Source: UBA8828 sp964510855
GTDB lineage: Bacteria > Verrucomicrobiota > Verrucomicrobiia > Opitutales > UBA953
Direction: 5' to 3'
Length of the DNA: 64,000 bases
Assembly (NCBI GenBank): GCA_964510855.1
Contig: CAZEDB010000005.1
Span: forward strand, 25,125 to 89,124
Shown one piece after another: positions 8,818 through 17,188 of this stretch; positions within the stretch are counted from its first letter, which is position 1; the number at the start of each line of letters is the position of its first letter. The notes beneath the pieces are model-generated. The model saw nothing but the letters and a program-made list of their open reading frames with translations. It was not told the DNA's origin and searched no databases. Made by a program: the position numbers and the translations under genes.

Positions 8818-9558
8818 ATGTCGACTCCCCCACCTGAGCCTACTGGCACCCCTGCCCTCTATCAGCGGTGGCAAGACTTGCTGTTTCTCCACTGGGAAAT
8901 CGACCTCGCACAGGCAGAACGACGGCTCCCACCCGGTCTCACCGTAGATACCTTTGCTAGCAAAACCTACGCAGGCTTAATCGCTTTCTCCATGCGCAAG
9001 GTGCGACCCCGCGGCCTGCCTTGGCTCCCTTGGATTTCAAATTTCCTAGAACTTAATGTGAGGCTTTATGTCAAGGGACCAGGCGGACGCCCCGGCGTGT
9101 ATTTTCTTTCGCTCGACTGCGACCGTGCACTCGCGGTCAAGATTGCGCGCACTCGTTACCACCTGCCCTACGAACATGCGGCGATGTCACGAGATACCAA
9201 CCCCGACGCGCAGACATTTTCCTGCCAGCGAAAGGGCAAACCTGATGCCGCTATCTACCAGTGGAGAAATTCAGGTTCGGCCGCAGTCGCCTTACCCGGC
9301 ACGCTAGAATATTTTCTGGCGGAGCGTTATAGCTTCTTTGCCGCCACCGCCAAGGGAGAGCTAAGGTTAGGCGACGTCCGCCATGAGCCCTATCAATTAA
9401 GCCCGGTAACCGTAGATACCGCGTCGGATTTGCCTTTAAAATGGGCAGGGTTAGAACCGCAGGGAACGGCTCACGCTATGGCCTCACCCGGAGCCGATGT
9501 CCGTTGCTGGAGTCTTAAAGACGCCGTCTTGCCTCAAAGCCCGAAGCCCCTCTCATAG
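8818..9558 (+). CDS. DUF2071 (YqjF-like) family protein
   Basis: 246 aa cytosolic protein of the DUF2071/YqjF family, whose fold resembles acetoacetate decarboxylase but whose reaction is not established. Family hallmarks: LLFLHWEIDLAQAERRLPPG at about 21-40, DTFASKTYAGLIAFSMRKVRPRGLP, then FLELNVRLYVKGPGGRPGVYFLSLD. ATG at 8818, divergent from the hisN-like gene with a small shared promoter region. The HAD phosphatase follows after 4 bases, so the two are likely co-transcribed. No function can be assigned from the sequence. Confidence 0.85.
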   Translation: MSTPPPEPTGTPALYQRWQDLLFLHWEIDLAQAERRLPPGLTVDTFASKTYAGLIAFSMRKVRPRGLPWLPWISNFLELNVRLYVKGPGGRPGVYFLSLDCDRALAVKIARTRYHLPYEHAAMSRDTNPDAQTFSCQRKGKPDAAIYQWRNSGSAAVALPGTLEYFLAERYSFFAATAKGELRLGDVRHEPYQLSPVTVDTASDLPLKWAGLEPQGTAHAMASPGADVRCWSLKDAVLPQSPKPLS

Positions 9559-9562
9559 ATTC

Positions 9563-10228
9563 ATGCGCCGTCAGCTCGCCGATTACCGACATATCGTCTG
9601 GGACTGGAATGGCACCCTGCTTGATGATACCTGGCTTTGTTGCGAAGCCTTAAACAGCATGCTGGCTAAACGCCAATTGCCCTTGGTTGATCCCGCGGAT
9701 TATACGCGCCTCTTCGAGTTCCCCGTACAACGCGTCTACCGCAAGGTTGGCATCATGGTCGATGAAGCTGAGTTTGAAGCGGTGTCGCATGAATTTGTTG
9801 CCACCTACGAATCGCGAAAAGGGGAATGTGGGTTGCACGCGGGTGCTCTTGAATTTCTCGATGTCTTAAGTGCGCAGGGCGTGGGGCACTCGGTCTTATC
9901 CGCCTACGAACATAACCTCTTGCAACAAACGCTCGAAAGTATGGCACTAGCCCATCGCTTCCGGAAACTTTGTGGCGGGGGCGATATTCATGCCCGCAGT
10001 AAAGCCCTCCGGGCGCAGACCCATTTACACGACCTCGCCGTAAATGCCCATGACACGCTTTATATCGGCGATACCGTGCATGACCTCGAAGCGGCGCAAG
10101 CCATGGGAACGGACTGCTTACTCGTTGCCCACGGCGGCCAGCACCGTTCGCGACTTGTGGGGCAAGGAGCGCCGGTGGTTGAAAGCTTTGCTGAACTTCA
10201 CGCGCTCTTGCAGATCGCAAAGCCCTAA
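9563..10228 (+). CDS. HAD-superfamily phosphatase (phosphoglycolate phosphatase-like)
   Basis: 221 aa haloacid-dehalogenase-type hydrolase. Motif I is DWNGTLLDD with nucleophile Asp14; the usual second acidic residue is Asn16 (D-x-N instead of D-x-D), a variation seen in one HAD branch. Motif II is LSAYE; motif IV is YIGDTVHDLEAAQAMG. An alpha-helical cap lies between motifs I and II, as in Gph-like phosphatases. Start ATG 9563 chosen because the domain begins directly after it and because it follows the DUF2071 stop by 4 bases. The stop codon overlaps the stop of the convergent HDAC-family gene by 3 bases. Substrate unknown. Confidence 0.85.
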   Translation: MRRQLADYRHIVWDWNGTLLDDTWLCCEALNSMLAKRQLPLVDPADYTRLFEFPVQRVYRKVGIMVDEAEFEAVSHEFVATYESRKGECGLHAGALEFLDVLSAQGVGHSVLSAYEHNLLQQTLESMALAHRFRKLCGGGDIHARSKALRAQTHLHDLAVNAHDTLYIGDTVHDLEAAQAMGTDCLLVAHGGQHRSRLVGQGAPVVESFAELHALLQIAKP

Positions 10229-11118
10229 GAACTAAACGCAGCCGCTCGAAGAATCGTGTCGGCATGGAGACGGGCGGTCTTACTCCGCTCACGGTTGTAG
10301 CCACCTCCGTAGAGAACTACCAAGGGAATGCCTGCCCCGCGCGTAGCACTTAAGACCCTATGGTCACGGGCGGCCATGTCCTGCTCGGTAAGTTGCATGT
10401 AACCAAAACGGTCGTCGGCATGGACATCGACCCCGCTGTTCCAAAAAACGAGTTGAGGTTGGCTGCGCTCGATAGCCTCATCGAGCGAACGACTTAAAGC
10501 AGCCAAGTACTCTGCCCCCTCTACCCCGCGAGGTAAGCCAACATCGAGATCACCCGTTTCTTTTTCGGAGGGATAATTTCGTGCGACATGAATGGAATGG
10601 GAGAAACGATTGGGCTTCCCGCGAAGCAGCGCGTGCGTTCCATTGCCTTGGTGGGCGTCAGTATCTAAAACGAGAATTCGTAAATCTGGAACTGAAGCCT
10701 CTAAAGTCGCACAGGCAACCGCGACATCATTAAGCACACAAAAGCCAAGTCCACGGTCGGCAAAGGCATGATGCGTTCCGCCGCCAAGATTCGCAGCAAT
10801 CCCCTCGGCAAGGGCTGCATGCGCAGCAAGGACAGTGCCATGGGTTTCTCGACGGCAACGATCCAACAGGGCTGAGTTGTCGGGTAAGCCTAAGCGATTG
10901 CGGTCATAATCTGAGAGTTGGCCGTCACGTACCGCCGTTAAGTAGGCAGAGGTGTGGACCTGCTGGAGCATCTCCCAAGGCGCAGGGGTGGGGGCAACGA
11001 AACGGGCACCGCGCAACTCGGTCTCGAGCAGGGCCCGAGAGCGGGTGAACTTATCCATCGGGAAGGGGTGCTCCTCGGGAAGCGGATAATGGTAGTCAGC
11101 GTGATGAAAGCAGAGCAC
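10225..11118 (-). CDS. Histone-deacetylase-family protein (AcuC/HDAC-like)
   Basis: Zinc-dependent deacetylase fold, about 297 aa. Visible motifs: YPLPEEHPFPMDKF near the N-terminus, GGGTHHAF, the metal site DTDAHQGNGTH, VDVHADDRFG with a third ligand Asp, and the active-site tyrosine in YGGGYN. GTG 11118 is preferred because the family starts just before HHADYHYPLPEEHPFP; the frame is open further upstream to 11277 but that part is not family-like and covers the shared promoter. It is divergent from the acetyl-CoA synthetase gene, echoing the acuC-acsA neighbourhood of Bacillus, so deacetylation of that enzyme is a sensible hypothesis. Other small deacetylation substrates remain possible. 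Confidence 0.85.
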   Translation of the reverse strand: MLCFHHADYHYPLPEEHPFPMDKFTRSRALLETELRGARFVAPTPAPWEMLQQVHTSAYLTAVRDGQLSDYDRNRLGLPDNSALLDRCRRETHGTVLAAHAALAEGIAANLGGGTHHAFADRGLGFCVLNDVAVACATLEASVPDLRILVLDTDAHQGNGTHALLRGKPNRFSHSIHVARNYPSEKETGDLDVGLPRGVEGAEYLAALSRSLDEAIERSQPQLVFWNSGVDVHADDRFGYMQLTEQDMAARDHRVLSATRGAGIPLVVLYGGGYNRERSKTARLHADTILRAAAFSS

Positions 11119-11275
11119 GAGAAGAGAGAAGACTCTAAGGATACGAAGGCGGGAAAGTATGCCAAAATCGCCCGTACCCCCAGCATCCACCCTGGCCCCA
11201 TTTACCCTCGCGGGCCTGCCCATCCAGACTTGCCCGCGGCCAATCCGACGCTCACTTTTAAGCACCCCCATTCCC

Positions 11276-13393
11276 ATGCAGACCTTTGATCAAAATCCTT
11301 GGCTCTATCTTGGCCTTGCGCTCACCGTGATAGTCGCGGTTTACATCATCCTTAACCGGCGCCCTTCAGTCGCAGCAGCCTCAGAGGACGCCGAAGCAAT
11401 TGATGATGTGATTAAAGCTGGGGCCGAAACTCTAGGTTCCTCGGATCAACTTTTCAAACCCAGCGCAGCTTTTGTGGCCAAGGCCCGTGTTAAGGGCATG
11501 GAAGGTTATGAAAAACTTTATCGCCGCTCGATTGATGACATGGAGGGCTTCTGGTCCGACGAAGCCAAACAGCTCCATTGGTTTAAACCTTGGAGCCAAG
11601 TACTTGATGAGTCGCGCAAACCTTACTTCCAGTGGTTTGTCGGCGGTAAAACTAACTTAGCTTATAACTGTCTCGATGCCCAAATCGACAAGGGTCTGGG
11701 CGACAAGGTAGCAATTGTGTTTGAAGGTGAACCCACCGATGGCGGGAAAGCGACCGACCTTCGTCGCATTACCTACCGCGAGCTCCACCGCGGGGTTTGT
11801 CGTTTCGCCAATGTGCTCAAATCCTTGAATCTCAAAAAAGGCGATACGGTGGCTATCTACATGCCCATGGTACCTGAGTTGGCCATGGCTGTATTGGCCT
11901 GTGCCCGCTTAGGCGTGGTGCACTCCGTCGTCTTTGGTGGATTCTCTGCCGAGTCGATTCGCGATCGCGTCAATGACGCCTCATCCAAGGCGGTTATCAC
12001 CATGGATGGCGGTTGGCGCCGCGGAAAATTCCTCCCCCTCAAGCAAGTTGTAGACGAAGCGGTTAAGGATTGTCCGAGCATTAAGCATGTTCTGGTACTG
12101 CAGCGCCACCCGGGCAAAACCGATCCTTCCTGCGTCATGCAAGCAGGCCGCGATGTTTGGTATCATGAAGCCGAAGCTAAGGTTAACGACGTGTGCGCAG
12201 CGGCCGAACAAGATGCCGAGGATGTACTCTTCTTGCTCTACACCTCAGGTTCAACGGGCAAGCCCAAGGGCATTATTCACACCACCGGTGGCTACATGGT
12301 GCATGCCTATGCTACCAACAAGTACACTTTTGATTTACGCGGCGATGATCTCTTCTGGTGCACGGCGGATGTTGGCTGGGTAACAGGCCATACTTATGTG
12401 GTCTATGGACCGCTGCTCAATGGTTGCTCGGTCTTAATGTATGAAGGAGCACCCGATGCTCCCGACTACAGTCGCTTCTGGAAAATTGTCGAAGACCACA
12501 AAGTTAGCGTCTTCTACACGGCCCCTACCGCTATTCGTGCCTTCATGAAATGGGGCGATCAATGGGTCAATAAACACGACCTCTCGTCACTGCGCTTACT
12601 GGGTTCGGTTGGCGAACCCATCAACCCTGAAGCTTGGCTTTGGTATCACAAAAAAATTGGGGCTGAGCGTTGCCCTATCGTAGACACTTGGTGGCAAACC
12701 GAAACCGGCGGTCACATGATCACGCCGATTCCTGGCTGCACCCCAACTAAACCTGGCTCAGCTACCCTGCCCTTCTTTGGTATCGATGCGGCGGTGCTCG
12801 ACGAACAAGGCAATGAAACCGATCATGGTATTCTTGCCATTCGCCGACCTTGGCCGGGCATTATGCGCGGCATCTATGGTGATGAGAAACGCTACATTGA
12901 TGCCTATTGGAGTCGCTGGGGCGGCAAGTACTACTTCCCTGGCGACGGCGCTATTCGCGATAAAGATGGCTACCTCTGGATCACCGGTCGAGTCGACGAC
13001 GTCGTCAATGTCTCAGGTCACCGTATCGGCACGGCTGAGCTCGAAGCCGTATTTATTGAACACGCTGCCGTGGCTGAATCCGCCGTGGTGGGTGTTAAAC
13101 ATGATCTTAAGGGACAAGGCCTGATGGCGTTTGTCATCTTAAAGTCTGCCGCTGCTGGTACTGATGAAGCCGCTCTCGCCAAAACACTCAATGGTATGGT
13201 CGATGAAAAAATAGGGAAGTTCGCCCGTCCCGAACGCATCGTCTTTGTTCCTGATCTCCCCAAGACGCGTTCAGGAAAAATCATGCGACGCCTGTTGCGC
13301 GATGTCTCGGAGGGGCGTGAATTAGGTAACGTCTCAACCCTGGCTGACCCTTCGGTAGTCGAAGCCATCAAACGCAAGTTCACCGGGGCCTAG
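11276..13393 (+). CDS. acs: Acetyl-CoA synthetase with N-terminal membrane anchor
   Basis: Converts acetate, ATP and CoA to acetyl-CoA through acetyl-AMP. 705 aa, about 50 longer than E. coli Acs. Motifs: YTSGSTGKPKGI (AMP/phosphate loop), TWWQTETGGHMITP, YYFPGDGAIRDKDGYLWITG and the C-terminal PKTRSGKIMRR with catalytic Lys668, the residue regulated by acetylation in other bacteria. Unusual: residues about 8-27 (WLYLGLALTVIVAVYIIL) form one clear transmembrane helix, followed by a 25-residue acidic linker before normal Acs homology begins (FKPSAAFVAKARVKG). ATG 11276 is the natural start; no plausible start lies between the helix and the domain. A rho-independent terminator follows. Confidence 0.95.
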   Translation: MQTFDQNPWLYLGLALTVIVAVYIILNRRPSVAAASEDAEAIDDVIKAGAETLGSSDQLFKPSAAFVAKARVKGMEGYEKLYRRSIDDMEGFWSDEAKQLHWFKPWSQVLDESRKPYFQWFVGGKTNLAYNCLDAQIDKGLGDKVAIVFEGEPTDGGKATDLRRITYRELHRGVCRFANVLKSLNLKKGDTVAIYMPMVPELAMAVLACARLGVVHSVVFGGFSAESIRDRVNDASSKAVITMDGGWRRGKFLPLKQVVDEAVKDCPSIKHVLVLQRHPGKTDPSCVMQAGRDVWYHEAEAKVNDVCAAAEQDAEDVLFLLYTSGSTGKPKGIIHTTGGYMVHAYATNKYTFDLRGDDLFWCTADVGWVTGHTYVVYGPLLNGCSVLMYEGAPDAPDYSRFWKIVEDHKVSVFYTAPTAIRAFMKWGDQWVNKHDLSSLRLLGSVGEPINPEAWLWYHKKIGAERCPIVDTWWQTETGGHMITPIPGCTPTKPGSATLPFFGIDAAVLDEQGNETDHGILAIRRPWPGIMRGIYGDEKRYIDAYWSRWGGKYYFPGDGAIRDKDGYLWITGRVDDVVNVSGHRIGTAELEAVFIEHAAVAESAVVGVKHDLKGQGLMAFVILKSAAAGTDEAALAKTLNGMVDEKIGKFARPERIVFVPDLPKTRSGKIMRRLLRDVSEGRELGNVSTLADPSVVEAIKRKFTGA

Positions 13394-13413
13394 GCGACGA
13401 ACGCTTAGCTTAC

Positions 13414-13440
13414 AAAGGCCCGCTCTTGGCGGGCCTTTTT
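13414..13440 (+). terminator. Rho-independent terminator of acs
   Basis: A 7-bp GC stem GGCCCGC/GCGGGCC (13417-13423 and 13429-13435) with a 5-base loop, extended by AAA/TTT pairs and followed by a run of five T. It lies 20 bases after the acs stop and before the convergent mutY gene. Confidence 0.88.
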
Positions 13441-13477
13441 GTTGGGTTAGCAAAGAACCGCGGCGTAGGCGAACCCT

Positions 13478-14503
13478 TCAGGCGAGTAACTCTTTAATCC
13501 ACTTCAAGTGCGGCCCGGCAACCGCCGCAAAAGGTAACTCCGTTAGCGCAACCCATACGAGCCCTTCGCGCTTGGGATAAGCCGCTTTAGCCCGCGGCTG
13601 ATGCAGGCGCTCTTCATAGGTGGTCGAGGTAATGGTGCGCCGGCGGATGGCGATTGGCGTCTGAGGCAAATGACCGAGGGACGCCATGGTAGGCAACTCC
13701 GCTAAGCCAGCGAGCCGCTGGGCACCTTGGGGATAGCGACGCAACAGCACTTTACCTTTAACCACGATGAGGGCGCGCTCGACCGTCTCGCGCTTGCGGG
13801 CCTTCGCCATAAATTTAGGAATGGCGGTGGCTTGACCTCGTGAAGCGCACCAACGGGCAATCGGACAAACTTCACAGGTAGGTGCGGCTTTACGGCATAC
13901 CGTCGCACCCAACTCCATAATAGCCTGGTTATAGTCACCCGGCTGCGACGGCGAAAGTAACGCTTGAGCCTGTGGCGTGACCGCCCGAACCGCATCTGCG
14001 GTGGAGGTAAAGGTGCGACGTAGCCCCAACAAGCGCGTTACGACGCGCACGACATTACCATCAACCACCGCCACAGGATCTCCGTAAGCAATACTCCCAA
14101 TTGCAGCTGCGGTGTAAGGACCGACTCCAGGTAATTGTTGCCACGCCGCGGCGGTTTGGGGCGACTTAGGCAAAGCGACCACCGCTTGGGCTAAAGCATG
14201 CAAGAGACGAGCCCGACGGTAGTAACCCAACCCAGCCCATGCGGCTAAGACCTCGTGCTCTTTGGCCTGAGCAAGGTGCTTAAACGTTGGCCAACGAGCG
14301 ACCCAGCGTTCGAAATAAGGAATGACGGTGGCTACCTGTGTCTGCTGAAGCATGAACTCCGAAACCGCAGTGCGATAGGGTGTTGGAGCATGACGCCACG
14401 GTAAGGGACGCTGGGCTTTATGGTACCAAGCCAGCAAGGAACGACGAAAAGCAGGGGCTTCGCCCGGTTTGGCGACGGAAGGGGCTGGATTTGCAGACGC
14501 CAC
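13478..14503 (-). CDS. mutY: A/G-specific adenine glycosylase MutY
   Basis: Base-excision repair enzyme that removes adenine mispaired with 8-oxoguanine. 341 aa. Catalytic Glu49 in SEFMLQQTQV, helix-hairpin-helix LPGVGPYTAAAI at 124-135, catalytic Asp148 in VVDGNVVRV, and the [4Fe-4S] cluster Cys203-X6-Cys210-X2-Cys213-X5-Cys219. The C-terminal NUDIX-like domain that reads 8-oxoG is present but short (about 240-341). Its start faces rnhC, only 20 bases away, so the two genes share a compact divergent promoter. Confidence 0.95.
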   Translation of the reverse strand: MASANPAPSVAKPGEAPAFRRSLLAWYHKAQRPLPWRHAPTPYRTAVSEFMLQQTQVATVIPYFERWVARWPTFKHLAQAKEHEVLAAWAGLGYYRRARLLHALAQAVVALPKSPQTAAAWQQLPGVGPYTAAAIGSIAYGDPVAVVDGNVVRVVTRLLGLRRTFTSTADAVRAVTPQAQALLSPSQPGDYNQAIMELGATVCRKAAPTCEVCPIARWCASRGQATAIPKFMAKARKRETVERALIVVKGKVLLRRYPQGAQRLAGLAELPTMASLGHLPQTPIAIRRRTITSTTYEERLHQPRAKAAYPKREGLVWVALTELPFAAVAGPHLKWIKELLA

Positions 14504-14523
14504 ACTCTAGTTAATAAAGCACG

Positions 14524-15534
14524 ATGGCACCCAAGGCAAAGCGGGATTCAGAAGACGGCCCTAAGAAACCCTCGCTCTACACAATCAAACTAACCCCTGC
14601 CCAAGCGGAAAAGCTGCACGGGTTGTTGAAGAAAAAAGGCTGGGAGCCCTTTGAGGTCAACCATGCTGCCTTTGCTTACAAAACGGCGGGGGTTAATGTG
14701 GTGCACTACACTTCAGGTAAGTGCGTGATTTCGGGTAAAGAGACGCAGGAATTTGTCCAATTCACCCTCGAAGGCGAAGTCACGGGTGAAGCTAAACTTG
14801 GTTACGAAGCCGAAAATAATCCGGAATGGTTCGAGGAACACCTCGGGCTTGATGAGTCGGGCAAGGGCGATGTGTTTGGCCCGGTCATCTCGGCGTGTGT
14901 GATTGGCGACGCCAGTATGGTAAAGATGTGGCGCGAAGCCGGCGTGGCTGACTCTAAGAAACTTAATGATGTAAAGATTGCCGAGTTAGATAAGAAAATC
15001 CGAGAGACACCGGGGGTAGTTGTCCGCACCACGTTTATGCGGATGGCAAAGTACAATGAACTCCACAGTCGCTTCGGAAAAAATCTCAACCGCTTGCTAG
15101 CTTGGATGCACGCAACTTCGGCAGCTGAGGCCTTGCTGCAATTTGAAACCACACATGGCCGTAAGCCTGCTTGGGGTCTACTCGACCAGTTTACGGAAGA
15201 GCCCTTGGTACAAAATGAACTCACGCGCAAAGGTATCACCTTTGATTTACGTATGCGCACCAAGGCTGAATCGGATCCGATTGTCGCTGCCGCTTCCATT
15301 GTGGCTCGGGCAGCCTTTGTCCGCGAACTCGAGCGGCTGGCTAATGATGGGGGTGTGCCCTTGCCTAAAGGTGCGGGAATGGCTCCTCACAAAGCAGCGA
15401 TGGATGAATTAGTCGGACGGTTCGGTCCCGCCATTTTAGTTAATTTTGCTAAACTCCACTTCCGTGAGACCTATGAACCTCGGGGTCTCGAACCGCCGGA
15501 GAAAAAAGCCTTTAAGCCTCGCAAGAAAAGTTGA
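14524..15534 (+). CDS. rnhC: Ribonuclease HIII
   Basis: Cleaves the RNA strand of RNA-DNA hybrids. 336 aa: an N-terminal TBP-like substrate-binding domain (about 17-95, YTIKLTPAQAEKLHGLLKKK) precedes the type 2 RNase H domain. The diagnostic DESGKGD motif (Asp110-Glu111-Ser-Gly-Lys-Gly-Asp116) marks HIII; RNase HII has DEAGRG at this place. Downstream RTKAESDPIVAAASIVAR carries further active-site residues. The C-terminal tail is Lys/Arg/Pro-rich. The TGA stop shares one base with the ATG of rnhB (TGATG), implying translational coupling. Confidence 0.94.
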   Translation: MAPKAKRDSEDGPKKPSLYTIKLTPAQAEKLHGLLKKKGWEPFEVNHAAFAYKTAGVNVVHYTSGKCVISGKETQEFVQFTLEGEVTGEAKLGYEAENNPEWFEEHLGLDESGKGDVFGPVISACVIGDASMVKMWREAGVADSKKLNDVKIAELDKKIRETPGVVVRTTFMRMAKYNELHSRFGKNLNRLLAWMHATSAAEALLQFETTHGRKPAWGLLDQFTEEPLVQNELTRKGITFDLRMRTKAESDPIVAAASIVARAAFVRELERLANDGGVPLPKGAGMAPHKAAMDELVGRFGPAILVNFAKLHFRETYEPRGLEPPEKKAFKPRKKS

Positions 15535-16280
15535 TGGCTTCACTCGCTCAGTTCGACCGCCGACGCGGGGCTGAGCGGCCCGGCATTGCGGGAGTCGATG
15601 AAGCAGGCCGAGGTTCTTTAGCCGGACCTGTAGTTGCGGCGGCAGTCTGGCTAGATGGAGGTTTCTATGGGGATGCAGGTTGCCTACGTCGCGTGCGAGG
15701 AGCGCATGACTCCAAACAACTAACGGTTGAAGCGCGGGAGGATTTACGCGGCCGGATTGAATCCCTAAGTAGTGAAGGTAAATTGCGCTACACTTGGGCC
15801 AAAGCCGATGTAGTCGAAATCGCCGCGCAAAATATTCTCGGGGCAACTCGAACCGCAATGGCACGGTGCTTGGCGACGCTCGACCAGTCCGCACGTCCTG
15901 CTCGCCCGTTCGCAGCCGCTGGCACGGAGGGTGAACTCTTTGGCTTTGGAGACAACCGAGCCGTCTTAGTATTAATCGACGGGCTTCCGCTTCGACCTTT
16001 TGCCTGGGCTCATGAAGCGATTAAACAAGGCGACGGAAAATCGCTCGCCATCGCCTTGGCATCGATTGTGGCCAAGGTTGAACGTGACCGTTTGATGGCT
16101 GAGCTCGATAAGCGCTACCCACTCTACGGCTTTGCCACTCATAAGGGGTATGGCGTTCCCGAACATGTTGAAGCGATTCGCACGCACGGGCCCTGCCCTG
16201 AACACCGGGATTTATTCCTCCGCAAGATACTCGCAGGCGAGGCACCGCCGGGCGACGAACAGGCGGAGTTTGAGTTTTGA
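15534..16280 (+). CDS. rnhB: Ribonuclease HII
   Basis: Removes single ribonucleotides and RNA primers from DNA. 248 aa from ATG 15534. Active-site motif VDEAGRGSLAGPVVAAAV with Asp22-Glu23; AHDSKQLT; KGDGKSLAIALASIVAKVERDRLM; YPLYGFATHKGYGVPEHVEAI all match the HII family. It carries an extra stretch of about 20 residues (Ala/Pro/Gly-rich, around 122-140) in the middle. It is translationally coupled to rnhC. Having both a type HIII and a type HII enzyme, in tandem, is uncommon. Confidence 0.94.
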   Translation: MASLAQFDRRRGAERPGIAGVDEAGRGSLAGPVVAAAVWLDGGFYGDAGCLRRVRGAHDSKQLTVEAREDLRGRIESLSSEGKLRYTWAKADVVEIAAQNILGATRTAMARCLATLDQSARPARPFAAAGTEGELFGFGDNRAVLVLIDGLPLRPFAWAHEAIKQGDGKSLAIALASIVAKVERDRLMAELDKRYPLYGFATHKGYGVPEHVEAIRTHGPCPEHRDLFLRKILAGEAPPGDEQAEFEF

Positions 16281-16440
16281 GGAACTTAAGAAGATAGTTA
16301 GCGGGATTAGCGGTGTTAGCAGGAAGCGGGCGAAAGCATAACCAGCGCGTAGCTTTCCCGCTCACAGCTTTCCAGCCCAGTAATCGAAAGCTAACCAGCC
16401 TTTCAGCCATCCAGCTAAATTAGTCCCCTTCTACTCTCCA

Positions 16441-16494
16441 CCCTTCACCCCTCCCTAATCCCTCATCCCTAATCTCTCATCCCTCATCTCCCCG
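16441..16494. repeat. CTAATCYCTCATC-type low-complexity tract
   Basis: Pyrimidine-rich tract built from imperfect copies of CCCTAATCCCTCAT and CTCATC, reaching into the stop codon of the minus-strand bioC gene. It lies in the 203-base space between the convergent rnhB and bioC genes, where no ordinary hairpin terminator is visible. Sister tracts occur at about 20745-20785 (opposite orientation) and 43117-43256. The upstream part of the spacer (16281-16440) contains scattered GTTAGC, AGCTAACC and AGCTTTCC words and no gene. Confidence 0.7.
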
Positions 16495-17188
16495 CATCCA
16501 CCATTAACCAAGCCCAAGTGGCGCGGACGCCTTTATTCTCTGGGGCTGGGAAGAGACGGTTATACTCACGGAGCAAAGCGCGAAGTTCACTGACTGAAAA
16601 ACGTGGTTCGCCGGTCACGCCTGATTCATGGAGCTGTCGGAGAAAATCGATAGCGGAAGGATAATACTCAACGTGCTCAAAGACTGCCGAGGCGCGGATA
16701 GTAAACCCTTCGCGACGAAGGAGTCGGAGCCATTGCGCTTCATCGCGCCAATGAATCGGCCCTTCGCCTGAAAGTGAGCGCAACTCACGAAACCCAGGCT
16801 CACAGGGTACACCCAGCAAGAGCCGTCCGCCCTCATGAAGCACCTCATGCCAATGACGTAAAACCGATCCAAGATCTGGCGCCCACTGCAACATGCCATT
16901 GCTCGCAAGGTTATGACAGGGGAAGGCGTAACTAAAGGCATCTTGCACCGACCAAGTGGCAGAAGGTGCCGACTGCTTACCTATTTCAACCATCGCAGGT
17001 GAGGCATCTGAAGCATCCACGATGGCACCTTGCGCCAAGAGTGCCCGAGTCAGAAAGCCTGTACCGGCACCCAACTCCGTCACGCGCTCACCTGGCTCAA
17101 AAGGTGCAAATGCGGCTAAGGCCTCAGCAAATCGGCGTTGAGGAGTGGCATGCACATGATAGCCGTGCGCGTGAGAATTAAATTTCAT
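16484..17188 (-). CDS. bioC: Malonyl-ACP O-methyltransferase BioC
   Basis: Starts biotin synthesis by methylating the free carboxyl of malonyl-ACP so that fatty acid synthase can elongate it. 234 aa. SAM-binding motif I VTELGAGTGFL (37-47), acidic motif around DASDASPAMVEIG, and the BioC-like LASNGMLQWAPDL segment. Last gene of the bio cluster; its ATG overlaps the stop of the preceding esterase gene by 4 bases (ATGA). Sequence alone would allow another class I methyltransferase; the operon context makes BioC by far the best reading. Confidence 0.88.
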   Translation of the reverse strand: MKFNSHAHGYHVHATPQRRFAEALAAFAPFEPGERVTELGAGTGFLTRALLAQGAIVDASDASPAMVEIGKQSAPSATWSVQDAFSYAFPCHNLASNGMLQWAPDLGSVLRHWHEVLHEGGRLLLGVPCEPGFRELRSLSGEGPIHWRDEAQWLRLLRREGFTIRASAVFEHVEYYPSAIDFLRQLHESGVTGEPRFSVSELRALLREYNRLFPAPENKGVRATWAWLMVDAGR

